DNA from: Acanthochlamys bracteata
Taxonomy: Eukaryota; Streptophyta; Magnoliopsida; Pandanales; Velloziaceae
Reading direction: 5' to 3'
Assembly (NCBI GenBank): GCA_019914995.1
Contig: CM034134.1
Span: 6,084,463-6,148,462, forward strand
DNA length: 64,000 bases
Under the pieces are notes generated by a model. The model did not search any database, was not told the DNA's origin, and saw nothing but the letters and a program-made list of their open reading frames with translations. Made by a program: the position numbers and the translations under genes. Of the stretch, positions 45,959 through 58,567 are shown one piece after another. How positions within the stretch are numbered: the first letter of the stretch is position 1; each line of letters starts with the position of its first letter.

Positions 45959-48900
45959 TTATTCGTAGAACGCATCAACAATGCACTCGCCGAGATAAAC
46001 CTTGATGCTCCTAGGAGACCCGCAGTCACCTTCAGCTATGATTGCTCTGTCATTAGCAGCCATATGTGCAACAATCTTGTATATTATTTCAATCTGCTCA
46101 TAGAATGAAAGAATTGAGAACCTAGTTAGATACAAAGCAAACTATTTGAAGCATCATGTTCATACCTCTTCAGGAACATGGCAACGGTCTGCAATCTCAT
46201 CAATTGTCAGAGGCTCAACTGGCTCCTTGCAACTGAATGAACAGCATATCCGTTTCCAACGAACTAAGTAGATGTATAAAAAAGCACAACTGAAGAGTTT
46301 TTGAATGGATTAACAGAATCAAAGATATACCTGGCCTCGTTTAGTACAGTTAAAACTCTTTTCTGAAGAGCTAATACTGCAGCAGCAGCCTTTTTACCTG
46401 CTTCTACACCTGCAATGAAAAGGCATTTTTATGAAATTGATACACCATGACACATAACATGAAGAATATAATTAATGGGGCTACTACAGTGCAGTAAATA
46501 CCTGGTTGATGGTATGCATTGATATTGACGAGTGATGCATAAAACCCAACAGCTCGCTCATAAAGTGCGATTAATGCACCAACAGCTCTAGGATTTACTT
46601 CTTGCACTGTCACAGATATAGATTCCCGATCATTTGCATAAAGTGCTGAACGGGTTCCCTGCAAGGATACATCTTATTAATCCAAGAAAGTTGAATATCA
46701 TATGATTTGTAGGCATAACCGAAAACCACTACACTCCTTTTTCTACCTCAACAATGATATTCAAGCATATAAACGGTAGCAATTTAAAAACTAGAAATGT
46801 CACATCACAGTTGGAGAACTATGATTTAAAATTCGCAAAACTATTTGGATGCAAATAAAAACTAAGCCCAGTCAAGTGAGTTATCGTATCTACTGGACAA
46901 CTGAAAGTCTATAGCTTATTATTTTTCTATATGGCAAGACTACAAAAAGCTCAGCAGCCAAACCAACAATTCAAATAATTACTTTCATCTTCATAGCATT
47001 TATTACAACTTGTCTATCAACCTTAAAATAAAAGGACCTGAGAAATTAATGCATCTACTTGAAATGACATTTTGCATTCAAACAGAACCGAAAGGCTGGA
47101 TTTTCAAGAAAGACTATTGGCGTGACTCAGGAAGAAACACAAGCGGTTCCAGTGATGTAAACAATTGTTTGTTTAACCAGACCTCTGGGTTGCTGCAAGC
47201 CATTGCAGACTCAGAACAATGGATAGCAGCTGCTGTACAAGACTTGGTTCAGGAAAACTGAAGAACCCAGAGATCAAAGGCAAGCTTGTAGTAACAGTCA
47301 TGATGATGAGCAGCAATCAATACTGCAAGGATGGAAACCTCCAAACAAAATATTGAAGAATTTAGTATCTGCTTCATACCCTAGCCTACTGAGTGATTCA
47401 GAAGCCTATAATTATCAGGATTGAATTATGAGCTCAGAGATAAGTAAGATGACGCTATATCAGAAAGGTAAGTGTAAGGAGCTCAACCATGAACAGTTTT
47501 GTTACAAGACTAACAATGTCATGACTAAAAGTACTCGTTCAAATGCAATTATGCAAAATTGCTTTCATGCCAAGACATTTCAATTCAAAATTTTGGCCCT
47601 CTGTGTGTTTAGTCTGGATTAATGTCAAACTTGGATATAACTTTTGGATTCCATTTCATTCAAAGATGACCACTGTCTACAAGCCAGTACTATTTGATGC
47701 AACACTAAAATCGAAAGGTGTTTTGTTACATGTGTGTGAGAATTTTGGGTCATCATATGGATCACACCATAAATTTCGATAACATCAGCAATTTCAGCAG
47801 AAACATTCAGGAGAATTGAACTTAAAGTTGTACTCAATTTACAATATAATTGCAAATTCGGGGAAAATATACGCCAGGATTGTGAAGAGTACCTGTAGCA
47901 TCCCAAACAAATAGTCACCGGATGTAACTCCAGGTTCAAGCTCCCAGTCATGACCAGGTGGCCTATCACGTAGAACTTCAATAAAAGTAACGAAGAAGTT
48001 GTGGACACCTTCTCTGAGCTGCTGGATATAGCTGTAAGTAAGAGTACATGTACTTAGATGCTGTTTCTTTTTGGATGATCAAAGGCATTATTAAACTTAA
48101 GAAAAACTCACGCATGCTGATCTGTGCTTCCTTTGTTTCCATAAACTGTAAGACCTTGATTAACCTATTATCGAAAAAAAAGGTGCAATAACACAAAGAA
48201 AAGGTCACATAAAACAATTTCAAAGCACAGCCCTTAAGTATTCAGAAAATAGCCTAGACAACAGAAGCAAACAAGTCTAAACCCTAAACCGGGTTTAGAA
48301 AAAGTGCTTAAAGATGAATCACTTTATAGTAATTGTAGCTCTCAAACTAGAAATAAACTGAATAACAATAAGCATAATACTTTCATATCTATAATTGACA
48401 CTTAATTTGAAAGTAATTGGTGCTTCAGATAACAGGTGGTTCAATCACAATATTTTAATACAATAGTTTGCAAATGCTTCCAAAGGAAAAGTTTTCTGTG
48501 AGAACAATCATCACTCTGCATATGCTTCATTGATTTCAAAATCATAGAGAAATTAGCAACCATATGAAGCACGTTTATCCACCTAGGCAGAAAAAAATAA
48601 AAAGTACTAATGAAAGCAAAAGATTAAAGAAACGAAAACCAGATCATATACCCTGTTTCCATCAAGGTCAAATTCTTTTCCAAGGGATTCCATGACGAGT
48701 TGCTGCAAGTACCTACTAAAGAGTAATAAGCTATCCTTGTAAGGGATAATAACCATATCCTGTAATTAGACAATAAATTTATGACTCAGAGGTCCAAAAC
48801 ATCAATGGAAATTACATAGAGGTATCAAGATGAAATAGCAAGACAGATACCTTGTCTCCTACTCCACCAGAAGCCCAATACCAGCACAAAGCAAGCAACG

Positions 48901-51900
48901 CTGCTGGATTCTCCCTTACCTGAAAAGGTGTTCAGGAAATACATAATGTACATCATACAAGTTAAACCAGATAATACGCATTAGTCTGTAAGAAATGAGA
49001 TATTTACCACAGTAGTGCGGGTGGCTTCGTCCATTAGTGCAGCCCCAGCCAGCATTTCTTTAATGTCAATGCCCTGAAACGAGACGTACTTAGTGGATGA
49101 TTAAGCTATGTTAGTGGAGCTTAGACGAATGGACACAACAAACCTGGAGTGCTGCTGGAAGTAAACCCACCACAGACATTTCTGATGTTCTACCACCTAC
49201 CCAATCAAACATTGGAAATCTTGCCAACCACCCTTCTATTCTAGCTGCATTATCCAATAAGGAATTTTCTTGTGTAATAGCTACTCCCTGCATATTTAAA
49301 TGCCATTTTGTAAGTTTTTTGGTTTTATTCAAAAACAACTCGATGAAAAGAATGAAATTCAACTTGCATCAAGTTTCTAAAGTTACAAGAATGGCATCAT
49401 AAGAGCTATTGTCCTAATATATAATACAGCATTCACATTAATGAAATTTAAGTGATGTTGTATTTGTTAACTATGGGTGCAACCACGTACCTTATTTGAC
49501 GAGACGGAATGTAAAAAATAGAAACGACCTATGAATTTCAGATACATGCTAGTTGCCTAAAGACTACTAGAAACCATGGCTAACCAAATCGTGGACTCCT
49601 AATAATCCCTTCTATGTCTCTACCTAGCAATAATAATAACGAAGCAAGTCTAAACTTGAAACTGACGAATATTACATAGCAGTAAAAACTCCAAACAAGG
49701 GGAAACAGAATGAGTCTTCCCAGTTAAAACTATACGAACCCAAAAAATTAGAGGGCAACTAGTACTCACTCTGGACTATATAAACAAGTACTCCATATTG
49801 CTAACCATCCCATCTGAATTTGGTCAAAACCTATTAAATTGATATTTTAGTTAAGTTTGCTACTCCAAACAGTTCAATCCTAAAGTTGCTTCAACTTCTC
49901 AGGTACAAAATGCATTAAAAGAAAACAATCTAAGGGCTGACGCAAAGACGGCAAAAAAGGTCTGTGTATATCTTTTCCAAATTGTGAATTGTGAGTAGCT
50001 AGCATGAAGCATTTGGCATGAAATCTGTTTCACAATTTGAAGGAGAACAAAATGTGAAACCGGAGATTGAAACCTGTTTAGCAAAGTTTAAGCCAGCTTC
50101 CCGAAAAGCTTTCTGTACTTCCAAAAGCCCATTTCGAGTTTCAGGTGTACCGCCACTCTGATCACAACAATCAAAAAACGTAAGAGACTTTTTCATATCT
50201 ACAACACATCACACGCAAAGGGAACTCTAGTATCATTACCTTCGATGTCACGATAACAAGAGTTGATGCCAATTCCGTTCCAAGCTGAGCAATTTGATGA
50301 TCAATTCCAGCTGGGTCTGTATTGTCTATAAATCGTATCTGGACAAAATTATGAAACAGAAGAGTAGTAAATTAAAATTGGGACTAACTCTTTAACTTTT
50401 CCTACCATATAAGAGAAAAGTAAGATGCAAACAAGATTACAAATTAAAATAAGAAATCACTGATTATGAACAAGACTTCAGAAACTCATCATCTGTTGCT
50501 TCAATAGAAGATATCAAAATGTTTTATAGAGTGTAGATTATATCTCAGAACTTGACCATAAAGATTATACCAATTTATGGTTCAATCTTACAAACGATAA
50601 CATGGTTTCAACTCTGAGCATAGCAACTTTCTAGCAAATTTATTTTTATACAAATTTTTCATCAATCTTGCTTGCCATAAGGCTCAATCACAATGTCACT
50701 ATTTACCTTCTATAAGTAGATAAAGTGTGATCTATTCCCAAATAGTCAAATTTTGTTCATAAAATTCAAGTAACACTTCCTGTGTATATATTCAGCCCAT
50801 GTACTGGCAAGCACCTTACCAACTAATACACATATTCTTGCTCTAGACACTTGGGACCTCCATCATACAAGGAAAGTGAAAAGATATTTATTATAGATTT
50901 AAGATCCTACAAAACCTACTGCCACTATGCTTCACATAAATTTGATGTGTTTAGCAAGTTACTATTTCTAGGATACAACTAGGATCATACTCACTTCCCG
51001 ATCTGTATATAGATATAGATATGCAATTGATAACTTGTTCAAGGTGAGATCTAATATATAGATATGCAATTGAACAACAAAAAACATAGACGAAAGATTT
51101 ATGGATTAATAACTTTAGCAGAAATATCATAACTACAATAGCCTGATCAAAGAAGAGGGTAGTCCCTTTCCATTTGAAATTACTCATTCCAAGTATATTA
51201 GTTGGTCGCACTCTACAGAAGACCCACAAGTGTCATGTCAAAACAACAGGAAGTTTGTCCATACCTACAATGAATACGAACAAACCTTACCTTGAGAGGA
51301 GGATTATCAGGTGCCAACGCCTCAGCAACAAACTGTGGTCCAAGAGCTGATCCTCCAATTCCCACTGACAGGATTTGAGTAAAGCGGCCTTCTGGAGATG
51401 AAGGTGGCTTAATCTGGAGCCACAAAAAATGTCAATATGATGCTAAAAAACCCCACACAACAATTGAAAACACCAAGATCTCAAGCAGCTCAAAATGTCA
51501 AACATGGAAATTTCTTTCATAACCACAATAAGATATAATTATGCGTACTAATCCTAGTGGAATATGAAACTTTCTGGAATCATGCATGAGCTTGAAGTTC
51601 ATTAAGCTCTTAATTTCCTGCACTTCACTTCACTAAGCTTCAATGCTGTTACCATTCTAATAAGAAACTAAGCTAAATCAAAACTGAATACAAAACTTCT
51701 AGAACAATTTCAAACAGTTCCTAAAACAACATAACTAGCACGAACCTTGCCACTGATGATCTCATCAGCGAACTTGCAAATAGCATCAAGCGTGGTATCA
51801 ATCTTCTGCTTCAAGAACTGGTTTGGTGCCATTTCCGACTTCCGTAACCAGTAATGTCCTACCATCCTCTTCTCATCTGGATTCGCGATCGCTCCTTTCT

Positions 51901-52267
51901 CCAACTCCGCCATTGCCTTAAACGCTCTCTGCATCTTCGGCTCCATCTCTTTAAAAAACTCATCGGTAAATCGAACCCTACTAACATCAAGATACAACCC
52001 CAACTCCTTGTTTTGGTACAACCAATCAAGGTATCTGTTCCAAAGCTTAATCCGATCCTTCTCTACAACAACCGGAGTTACCGGAATAGAACCAGAAGCA
52101 GAAGCAGTGATCGGCGGCGAATTAGCCAAATTAGCGGGGATTGCTCTCGCGATTGATCGAAGAGGACGGATCGCTGCCGTCATTGGTGGTGTAGTACGGT
52201 TGAGATAACCAGATTGTCGGAGCTTGAAACCGGAAGATGGAGAAGTTAGGCCCGGAATCGAAGCCAT
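45959..52267 (-). CDS. PGI1: Glucose-6-phosphate isomerase, plastidic (PGI1)
   Basis: It interconverts fructose-6-phosphate and glucose-6-phosphate in the plastid, the step leading into starch synthesis. Inferred exons: 52267-51746, 51413-51291, 50338-50240, 50157-50074, 49287-49144, 49073-49008, 48919-48851, 48759-48652, 48164-48112, 48031-47893, 46658-46502, 46409-46331, 46232-46166, 46093-45959. They total 1845 bases, 614 residues, as expected for plastidic PGI. The first ~60 residues are Ser/Thr/Pro/Arg-rich with few acids, a transit-peptide composition. Motifs: [26 protein letters not shown] (PGI signature), [12 protein letters not shown]. Candidate catalytic residues are Glu393 (MESLGK), His422 (DQHAY) and Lys527/528 (AGKKAAA). 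All splice sites are GT-AG and all frames join. This is the cyanobacterial/plastid-type enzyme, distinct from the cytosolic one. The tenth intron, 1.2 kb, is unusually long. Confidence 0.95.
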
Positions 52268-52520
52268 TTGGTTGAATTTCTTCAGAGAGAAAGAAGAGCG
52301 AAAAGAAAGAAGATTCTAGAGCAGTTGAAGCTTGATCGTTTGAAAGACGGTCACGGGAGAAATTTCAGAGGGAGCTGGGAGAGATATTTATTATAGCAGG
52401 TAACTGAATGCCGGCGTTAGGCACGTGCACGGACGGCGGAAGCAAATGGCACGTGTGAATCGCTATGGAGACGTTAGTGAAGATGACTGACTGTTCGTGT
52501 TGCCGAGAATTTGAGTTCGT
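52268..52520 (-). promoter_or_regulatory. 5' UTR and proximal promoter of plastidic PGI
   Basis: Upstream of the start codon at 52267. On the minus strand a CT-rich leader (TTTCTTTTCGCTCTTC) precedes the ATG. Further up, GCACGTGC (about 52421-52428) and CACGTG (about 52450-52455) are two G-box cores, often bound by bZIP/bHLH factors in light- or ABA-regulated plant promoters. TATAATAAATA (about 52387-52397 read on minus) is a possible TATA element. Function is inferred from position. Confidence 0.5.
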
Positions 52521-54120
52521 CGGTTCTTGGAAAGTCAGTTTGAATTTCAGAAAAATAAATTTTTTAAATAAATTATTAAATAGATTTTGAATCAATTATA
52601 TTTAAAATAATTTAAAGAACTTTTGGTGTATTAATCGTATTTGAAAGTACCTAAATGATTTGGAAAGTGAATTTGTAATTTATTTGTTTTATTTCAAAAT
52701 TGAGTTTCAATTGAAAAGTGTAAACTTTATAAGTTTATTTCAACACTCATTTTTATCACTTCAGATGAAACTGAAATATAAAAAGTTATCCCAAAATTTA
52801 TTTTCGGCTCAAAAAACTGAGTTTTGATCAACTGAAACAATCTCGTTGTATCATTTTGATCGATTCCAAACTCATATCTAAGTACAATTAAATATAAATG
52901 TTTTTCATATTCACTTTTTAGAGTGTGTTTTAATTATCCAAACTCTAATTTTTTTCAGCATATTTGAAGTTCACATGTTTTAATCTTACAAATAATTTGG
53001 AATGCTAGTTATTTATTACTGTAGCAAAATCTTAGCGAAACCTAATTTCAAATCTTTATTTACACTCTCCTCTTCATGAATTTTTTTTGCCAGCTTTTCA
53101 AAATTTTCCTTCAAGTAGTTCACCTTCGCCATATCTCTTTTTCTCTTATTGTTGGACAGTCGTTCTCAGCTGCAAAAATTCGTGCGATGAAGTGAACACC
53201 TTCAGATTTGATCCAGTGGAATATTTCAGAGAAGAACGGGTGAAGAAAAGAGAAAGCGTGAATTTTTAATGGCTGGCGAGTTGAGATGGAGAAAATAAAC
53301 CACCGAGATCTTTAACAACGGCGATTGAATCACGCTATGCCTCCGCCCCCGAACCTGTTAGGATTGTTTCGTACATCGTTATCACTACCACTGCCGTAAA
53401 CGATTTCTATCAAACTTATTTGAAGAAATTGAATGAACAAAGTTTCGAGAAGTGTGATTTAGAGATCGCGGAAGTTTTCGATGATCTAGTGAAGTGTTAG
53501 AAACCAGAGACGTGAATTGAAAAGAAAATAAGGAAATCGTGTAGGAACTACTGTAGATGGAAGCAGAGATCATCGTTACAAATTATATTTCCAAATTAAT
53601 TTTTTCCTAATAAAGATGATAAAGGTCGATCTTCTTTTCCTGTAATATATTGTTAATAAATAGAAAAACTTTAGTGTTGAAGGTTTTAAGTTTAAGCTTT
53701 AAGCTTAAGAATATAAATGACAAAATTTTAAGTTTGCCTTATGTCATAAACTATGGTATTTGAAATATAAAAAGTTAATTGTACAACATGTATATACATT
53801 GTGCTAATTGAGTAGGTTAAATAATTATTAAATTTATATGCTTAAATAAATGGTTAACAAATTTTAGAATTCAGAACTTTAATTTTAATAAATATTAAAT
53901 ATAAAAATGAACTTTTAACTCTACTTGCAAAATTGAACTTCATTTACAATCCACTTTAAAAAATAATTGAAGCACAAAATTTGAACTTCACTTTCACCCA
54001 CTTCAAAAATCAATTGAAATACAAATTTTTGAACTCCATTCCAATCCATTTTTCAGAAAACTCTATTTTTTACTTTTCACTTCCGCAAAACTCAGTGACG
54101 GGCATTTTAAACACGCCCTT
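52521..54120. repeat. Dispersed repeat segments with an unrecognised insert
   Basis: 53930-54117 (repeated TTCACTTT and CAATTGAAATACAAATTT motifs, ending in CAGTGACGGGCATTTTAAAC) is related to 2570-2830, and 52918-52995 (GAGTGTGTTTTAATTATCC...GTTCACATGTTTTAATC) resembles the start of that same copy. Between them, 53060-53580 is less AT-rich and holds a plus-strand frame near 53329-53500 (EPVRIVSYIVITTTAVNDF, then YQTYLKKLNEQ) without a clear start or family. It could be gene debris inside a repeat. Confidence 0.4.
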
Positions 54121-56380
54121 AACTATAGTTAATTCATTCATTTTACAAATCCACTTCTAATAAAACTCACTTCATAAAAGAAAGCTTAATTTCGCTGTAA
54201 TTGATATATGCTTTGAGTCATAACCTGATCAGACTGAAATTACAGTTGAACCATAACTAGAGAGACGAGCAGTTTCATGATATTGTTTCACTTAATGTTT
54301 ATTACATTATATTTGATGGGTCTTGTCAAATTCTTAGTGAGAGATAACAATAATACTATAAATTAAATTTGAAACTAGTCTGTTTGTTGTTTGTCACTAT
54401 GACAAAAGATCAAAATTAACACTTCCAAGCGATATGAGATCATAGCATTTATTTTACATATTGTTCGTATCGAAGAATTAGAATTTTAAATCTCAAATAT
54501 ATTTTATTTCATATTATCAAATATATTGAAAATTTTGTTAATTTAAATATAGATAAATATATTATAAAACATATCTATATAAATTCTTAAAAAATATACT
54601 TTTTTAAAATTTTCCTTTAGAAGTTCTATTTTTCAGCTTTTGAAATAGATTTAGAATAGAAGAAAAACATATTTATTAAACATTGAAGAGCTAGTTATTT
54701 GTTAAGCAAAACAATTAGAAATTGTTCAATAATCTTCTGAATATAGTCACAGTTAGAAACTAGGAGGCAAAGAAAATTATTTAAAGTTGGGTAGTTGACC
54801 TTTTAAACACTATTGCTTTATTTTTTTTAGAAAAAGTTGTAGTTTATTTTGGTTTTAGTTTTTATTTGACTAATATAGAAGCTTCTTACGACTTCTCGAG
54901 CACGTTTAAAAAGCATTTCAAATGCTATTTTTTTAATTTATATTTTTTAATATATATTATATAAATATATAAAAGATTTTTTTTGAATTTTAAAAAATAT
55001 AAAAAAATTATACGAAATAAAATTTTTTTATTGAATATTTTTATATTTTTTAAAAATAAAAAAATAAAATTTTATTTTTTTAAAAAAATAAAAATATATT
55101 TTATTTATTTTATAAGAATTCCCAAATGCTTCCGCTGTCGTTGTTAGAATGGTCAGTGACCAATTTTTTGAAAAGTTTTGTCTGGTGGAATTATGAAACT
55201 TTCTACATTATTACTTTTGACAATTGAATTCATGTTCGGTGTTCGTCTAGATTAGTGAGACTGTTTGAGTTCAAATTGAAGTTTGAAAGTGAACCAATAT
55301 AAATAAAAGATCTGGATATTAGAAGAATCCTTTCTCATCTTATTGTTGAGCAAATACTTTATGAAATTTCTTTTTAATTTAAAATTTTAAAATTTATTTA
55401 TACATTTTAAAATAAAACATAAACTTTATTATTAAAAAGTTTTTTAAATTATTATTTATTAAAAAATATTCTTATAAGTATCGATAAATATCTCCTAAAT
55501 TTAGGCAAAATGAATTAAGTCAATCGTTTGCATCTATCAATAAGAATTAGTGATCATTAATCTATAAATAATTTATGATCATTAATGTAAAGAATAAGAT
55601 GAATATTTTAGCTTGCGAAACTATACGCATGGATAGAGGCTTCTTAATAGCACAGTTGATAACCTTCCGTTAAAGTCAAGAGCTTTTATGGCCCTCGAGC
55701 ACTTTGGAACCTTAATCTCATTTGAAACGCGGCCCTTAACCAATCATTAGAGGCACTGGCATTTTACGTCGTTTCAACTGTTAAATAGATACGTGCCATT
55801 CGATTTCGGGAGTGTTTATCTGGAAACTTTAATTTTTTAAAAGTCAATTTAAAAGATACATGCCATTTGATTTAATGTGATGGCTTTTTAAAAGTGATTT
55901 TGAACATATTTGGAGAGCTATTAAAATTTTTCATTTTCAGTAAAATTATTTTGACTTTTTATTAAAAGAAATTATTATAGACTTTTAAAAAATGAGCGTT
56001 TGAATAAAAATAAATTTTAAAAGAAATTTTGAAAAAGATGTTTAGCAAGAAAAGGTTAAAAAATTGAAAAAAATATTTAAAATGACTGAAATATAGTTTT
56101 ATAATATTCACTTGTATTAATCAGTTTTTAGTAACTTATTTTGTATTAATTTATTTTTAAAAAATAAATGCGTCTTTATGTTTATCTTTTTTTTGGTTTT
56201 AATTTTTGGTATTTGTTTTATGGAAATTGACTTGGCGGACCATTTATGAAACAGTTGAAACATACTTCATTTGTAAAATTAGCTCTTGTTTCTTTGATTG
56301 TTTACTACTTTCTATCAATAATCTCTTGTGTAAAAAACTTAATGCTGAAAGTAAATAAAAACATAACAAATAAACTAGAT
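54121..56380. other. AT-rich intergenic with small-element remnants
   Basis: 54905-55130 is an almost pure A/T block bordered by GCACGTTTAAAAAGC and AAGAATTCCCAAATGCTT, similar to 30366-30606. 55840-56100 shows GAGCGTTTGAATAAAA and GATGTTTAGCAAGAAAAGG, related to 6097-6300 and 40046-40260. A plus-strand 86-codon frame at 56246-56506 is unsupported. No gene is recognised. Confidence 0.45.
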
Positions 56381-56384
56381 GCAA

Positions 56385-56715
56385 AAACAAGCGAGCCGGA
56401 CCGACGCGACCAACGAAGACAAACTAGGTCTAGTTGGTCCGGTTTGGCTCAGGTACAAATTTTTAAATTCGGTTCGATTCATTTACATATTATTTATTTA
56501 TTTTAAAATAAAAAATTAAAAAAATAACTTCAAAAATTATTATTAAAATATAATTATTTATTATAAATTTATAATATATATATAATTATATATTTTTATT
56601 TATATTTGAAATATTTTTATTTAAAAATAATTTTAAAATTATTTACTCAAAATTTTATTTTGGATTGTATGCTGTATTTTTTTTAACTACAAGCTTCCAG
56701 TCTTTCATTTAATGG
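56385..56715 (-). mobile_element. Truncated left end of a third hAT copy (copy C)
   Basis: From AGCGAGCCGGACCGACGC through the A/T-rich subterminal region to GTATGCTGTATTTTTT and AAGCTTCCAGTCTTTCA, this matches the left 250-330 bases of copies A (36365) and B (58568). It stops abruptly near 56710, where Gypsy sequence starts, so the remaining 2.4 kb are missing. Confidence 0.65.
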
Positions 56716-56723
56716 GTTCCTAA

Positions 56724-58050
56724 TGCAACACAGGCATATACGGGTCCTTGCAAATCCATCGCTACGAAACCAACTCCTATTTGAGGCACATAACTTAGCT
56801 ATTGCCAATCTTGGAGGGCAGCTCAAAACATTGCGAAGGTTGTCGCAGCAATTTTACTGGCCAGGAATCTATAAAGATGTTCAGAGATATATTGCAGCAT
56901 GCTCAACTTGTGCAAAATCAAAATCCAATCTCTTGCGGCCAGCTGGATTACTACAACCTTTACCTATACCACAATCTATATGGACAGAAATTTCAATGGA
57001 CTTCATAGCGGGATTAACCTCTATCATAAGAAAAGGACACTATTATGGTGGTCGTGGATCGCATTTCTGAATATGTTCACTTTGTTCTCCTTCGACACTC
57101 ATATACTGCCGCAAGCATGACGTTCGCCTTTGCGAAGGAAATTGTCAGATTTTGAACGGCTACCCAAAATCCATTTTTCAGATAGGGACTCAATCTTTCT
57201 CGGTTCATTTTGGTGGGAGCTACCTCGCCTATAAAGAAACTTCTCTTTACATAGCACAGCATACCACCCACAAATCGACTGAGGTTGTCAACCTAGGTTT
57301 GGAGACGTACTTGCGATGCTTTGTTGGAGATCATCCGGCGCAAATGGCTATGCTGTCTTCACTTGGCTGAATACTCCTACAACACGAGAACACATTCGGA
57401 TACTTAAATATCTCTGTTTGAAGCGGTATACGGTCAACCACCTTTTCCCTTGGTCTCACTGGGTTTCGGGCATGTCCAATCAGAACATTTGAGCTGGCAA
57501 CTCCGGCAAGAGGATGAGATTTTACATGAGCTAAAATATCACTTAAGTCGCGCACAAAATCGCATGAAACAACAAGCCGATAAGCGCTGTAGAGATAAGG
57601 TTTACCAAAAAGGAGACTGGGTGTTCGTCATGCTTCAACCTTATCAGCAATCTTCTGTGTCCGATCGTCGTTCTCAAAAGTTGCGGCACCGATATTATGA
57701 CTTTTTTCGAATTCTCGAGTGAGTGAGGCAAGTAGCATATCGAATTGACTTACCATCAGTGTTACGAATTCATTCGGTCTTCCACATATCTTAGCTCAGG
57801 GATGGTCATTATCCTCCTCTGGACTGCTCACACCAGCTGCCAGACCTACCCGATGAAATTTCACAAATAGATTTACAAGATGTGACCCTATATGATGAGC
57901 TATCTACTTCCAGTAATCACTCGCGCCAGTCGCCTGAAACAAATTTAGAAGCAGAATTGCAAGATCTGACTCAGACCGATGAGTAATTAACTCCAAGGTC
58001 TGAACATTCGGGCGATTCTGGACTCGGGGACGAGTCTAAAGTCTTCGTGG
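56724..58050 (+). pseudogene. Ty3/Gypsy integrase-region fragment
   Basis: The frame from 56723 reads LANPSLRNQLLFEAHNLAIA, with the integrase zinc-binding pattern ending in CSTCAKSKS, and FYWPGIYKDVQRYI between. Then IWTEISMDFIAGL marks the catalytic core start. Further pieces in shifted frames give STEVVNLGLETYLRCFVGDH (57280-57340) and KQQADKRCRDKVYQKGDWVF with MLQPYQQSSV (57560-57660), the C-terminal integrase region. There are frameshifts and stops between them, and no reverse transcriptase or RNase H upstream. A truncated, dead pol fragment on the plus strand. Confidence 0.85.
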
Positions 58051-58559
58051 GGATAGGATTGTTACGCAGGACAGTGAAGGAATACTGGAGAGCTGGACCA
58101 AGGCATGCGGCGATTAAGTAGGAGCACTAGAAGGAAGCCATGCGCCTGTACAGCATCTAGGGAGTGTCAGTGAGAGCCCTCAAAATAAAGGATTATTGTA
58201 AAGAGTAGTTTGATTAAATAATAAGTTTAGTAGGACAAATAAGAGTAGTTTGATTAAATAGAAATTCTAGCTGTAGAGGTTGCAGCTTAAGTAGGAACTC
58301 TAGCTGCAGTAGGTTCCAGCTGAGTTATAAATAAACCTGTAAGTCTAGTGCTGAGGATAAAAAAGAAAACAATTATTTTCAGTTATAATTTTTGCATTAT
58401 TTTATAGTAGTCTGTAGCTGAATCTGTTTGATCTCAATCATGTCATTATTTCTTGTTTTAAGCTAATTTCACCTTAAACATGATTTGTAGCTTTCTAATT
58501 TCACCTTAAACATGATTTATAGCTATGTTATGTTATAAACATTTTTAAAAGATACGTAG
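58051..58559 (+). repeat. Probable LTR / 3' region of the Gypsy fragment with two small tandem repeats
   Basis: TGTTACGCAGGACAGTGAAG near 58059 is a plausible LTR start just after the polyprotein end. A TATAAATAAACCTG at about 58336 would suit an LTR TATA box. AAGAGTAGTTTGATTAAATA occurs at 58201 and again at 58241 (40-base unit). CTAATTTCACCTTAAACATG occurs at 58463 and again at 58495 (about 32-base unit). No second LTR is in the window to confirm the limits. Confidence 0.5.
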
Positions 58560-58567
58560 ATAAAGAG

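Noticed and set aside
51854-52208. Plus-strand frames at the PGI start
   Set aside because: Antisense of exon 1 of PGI, whose transit peptide and enzyme sequence are clear.
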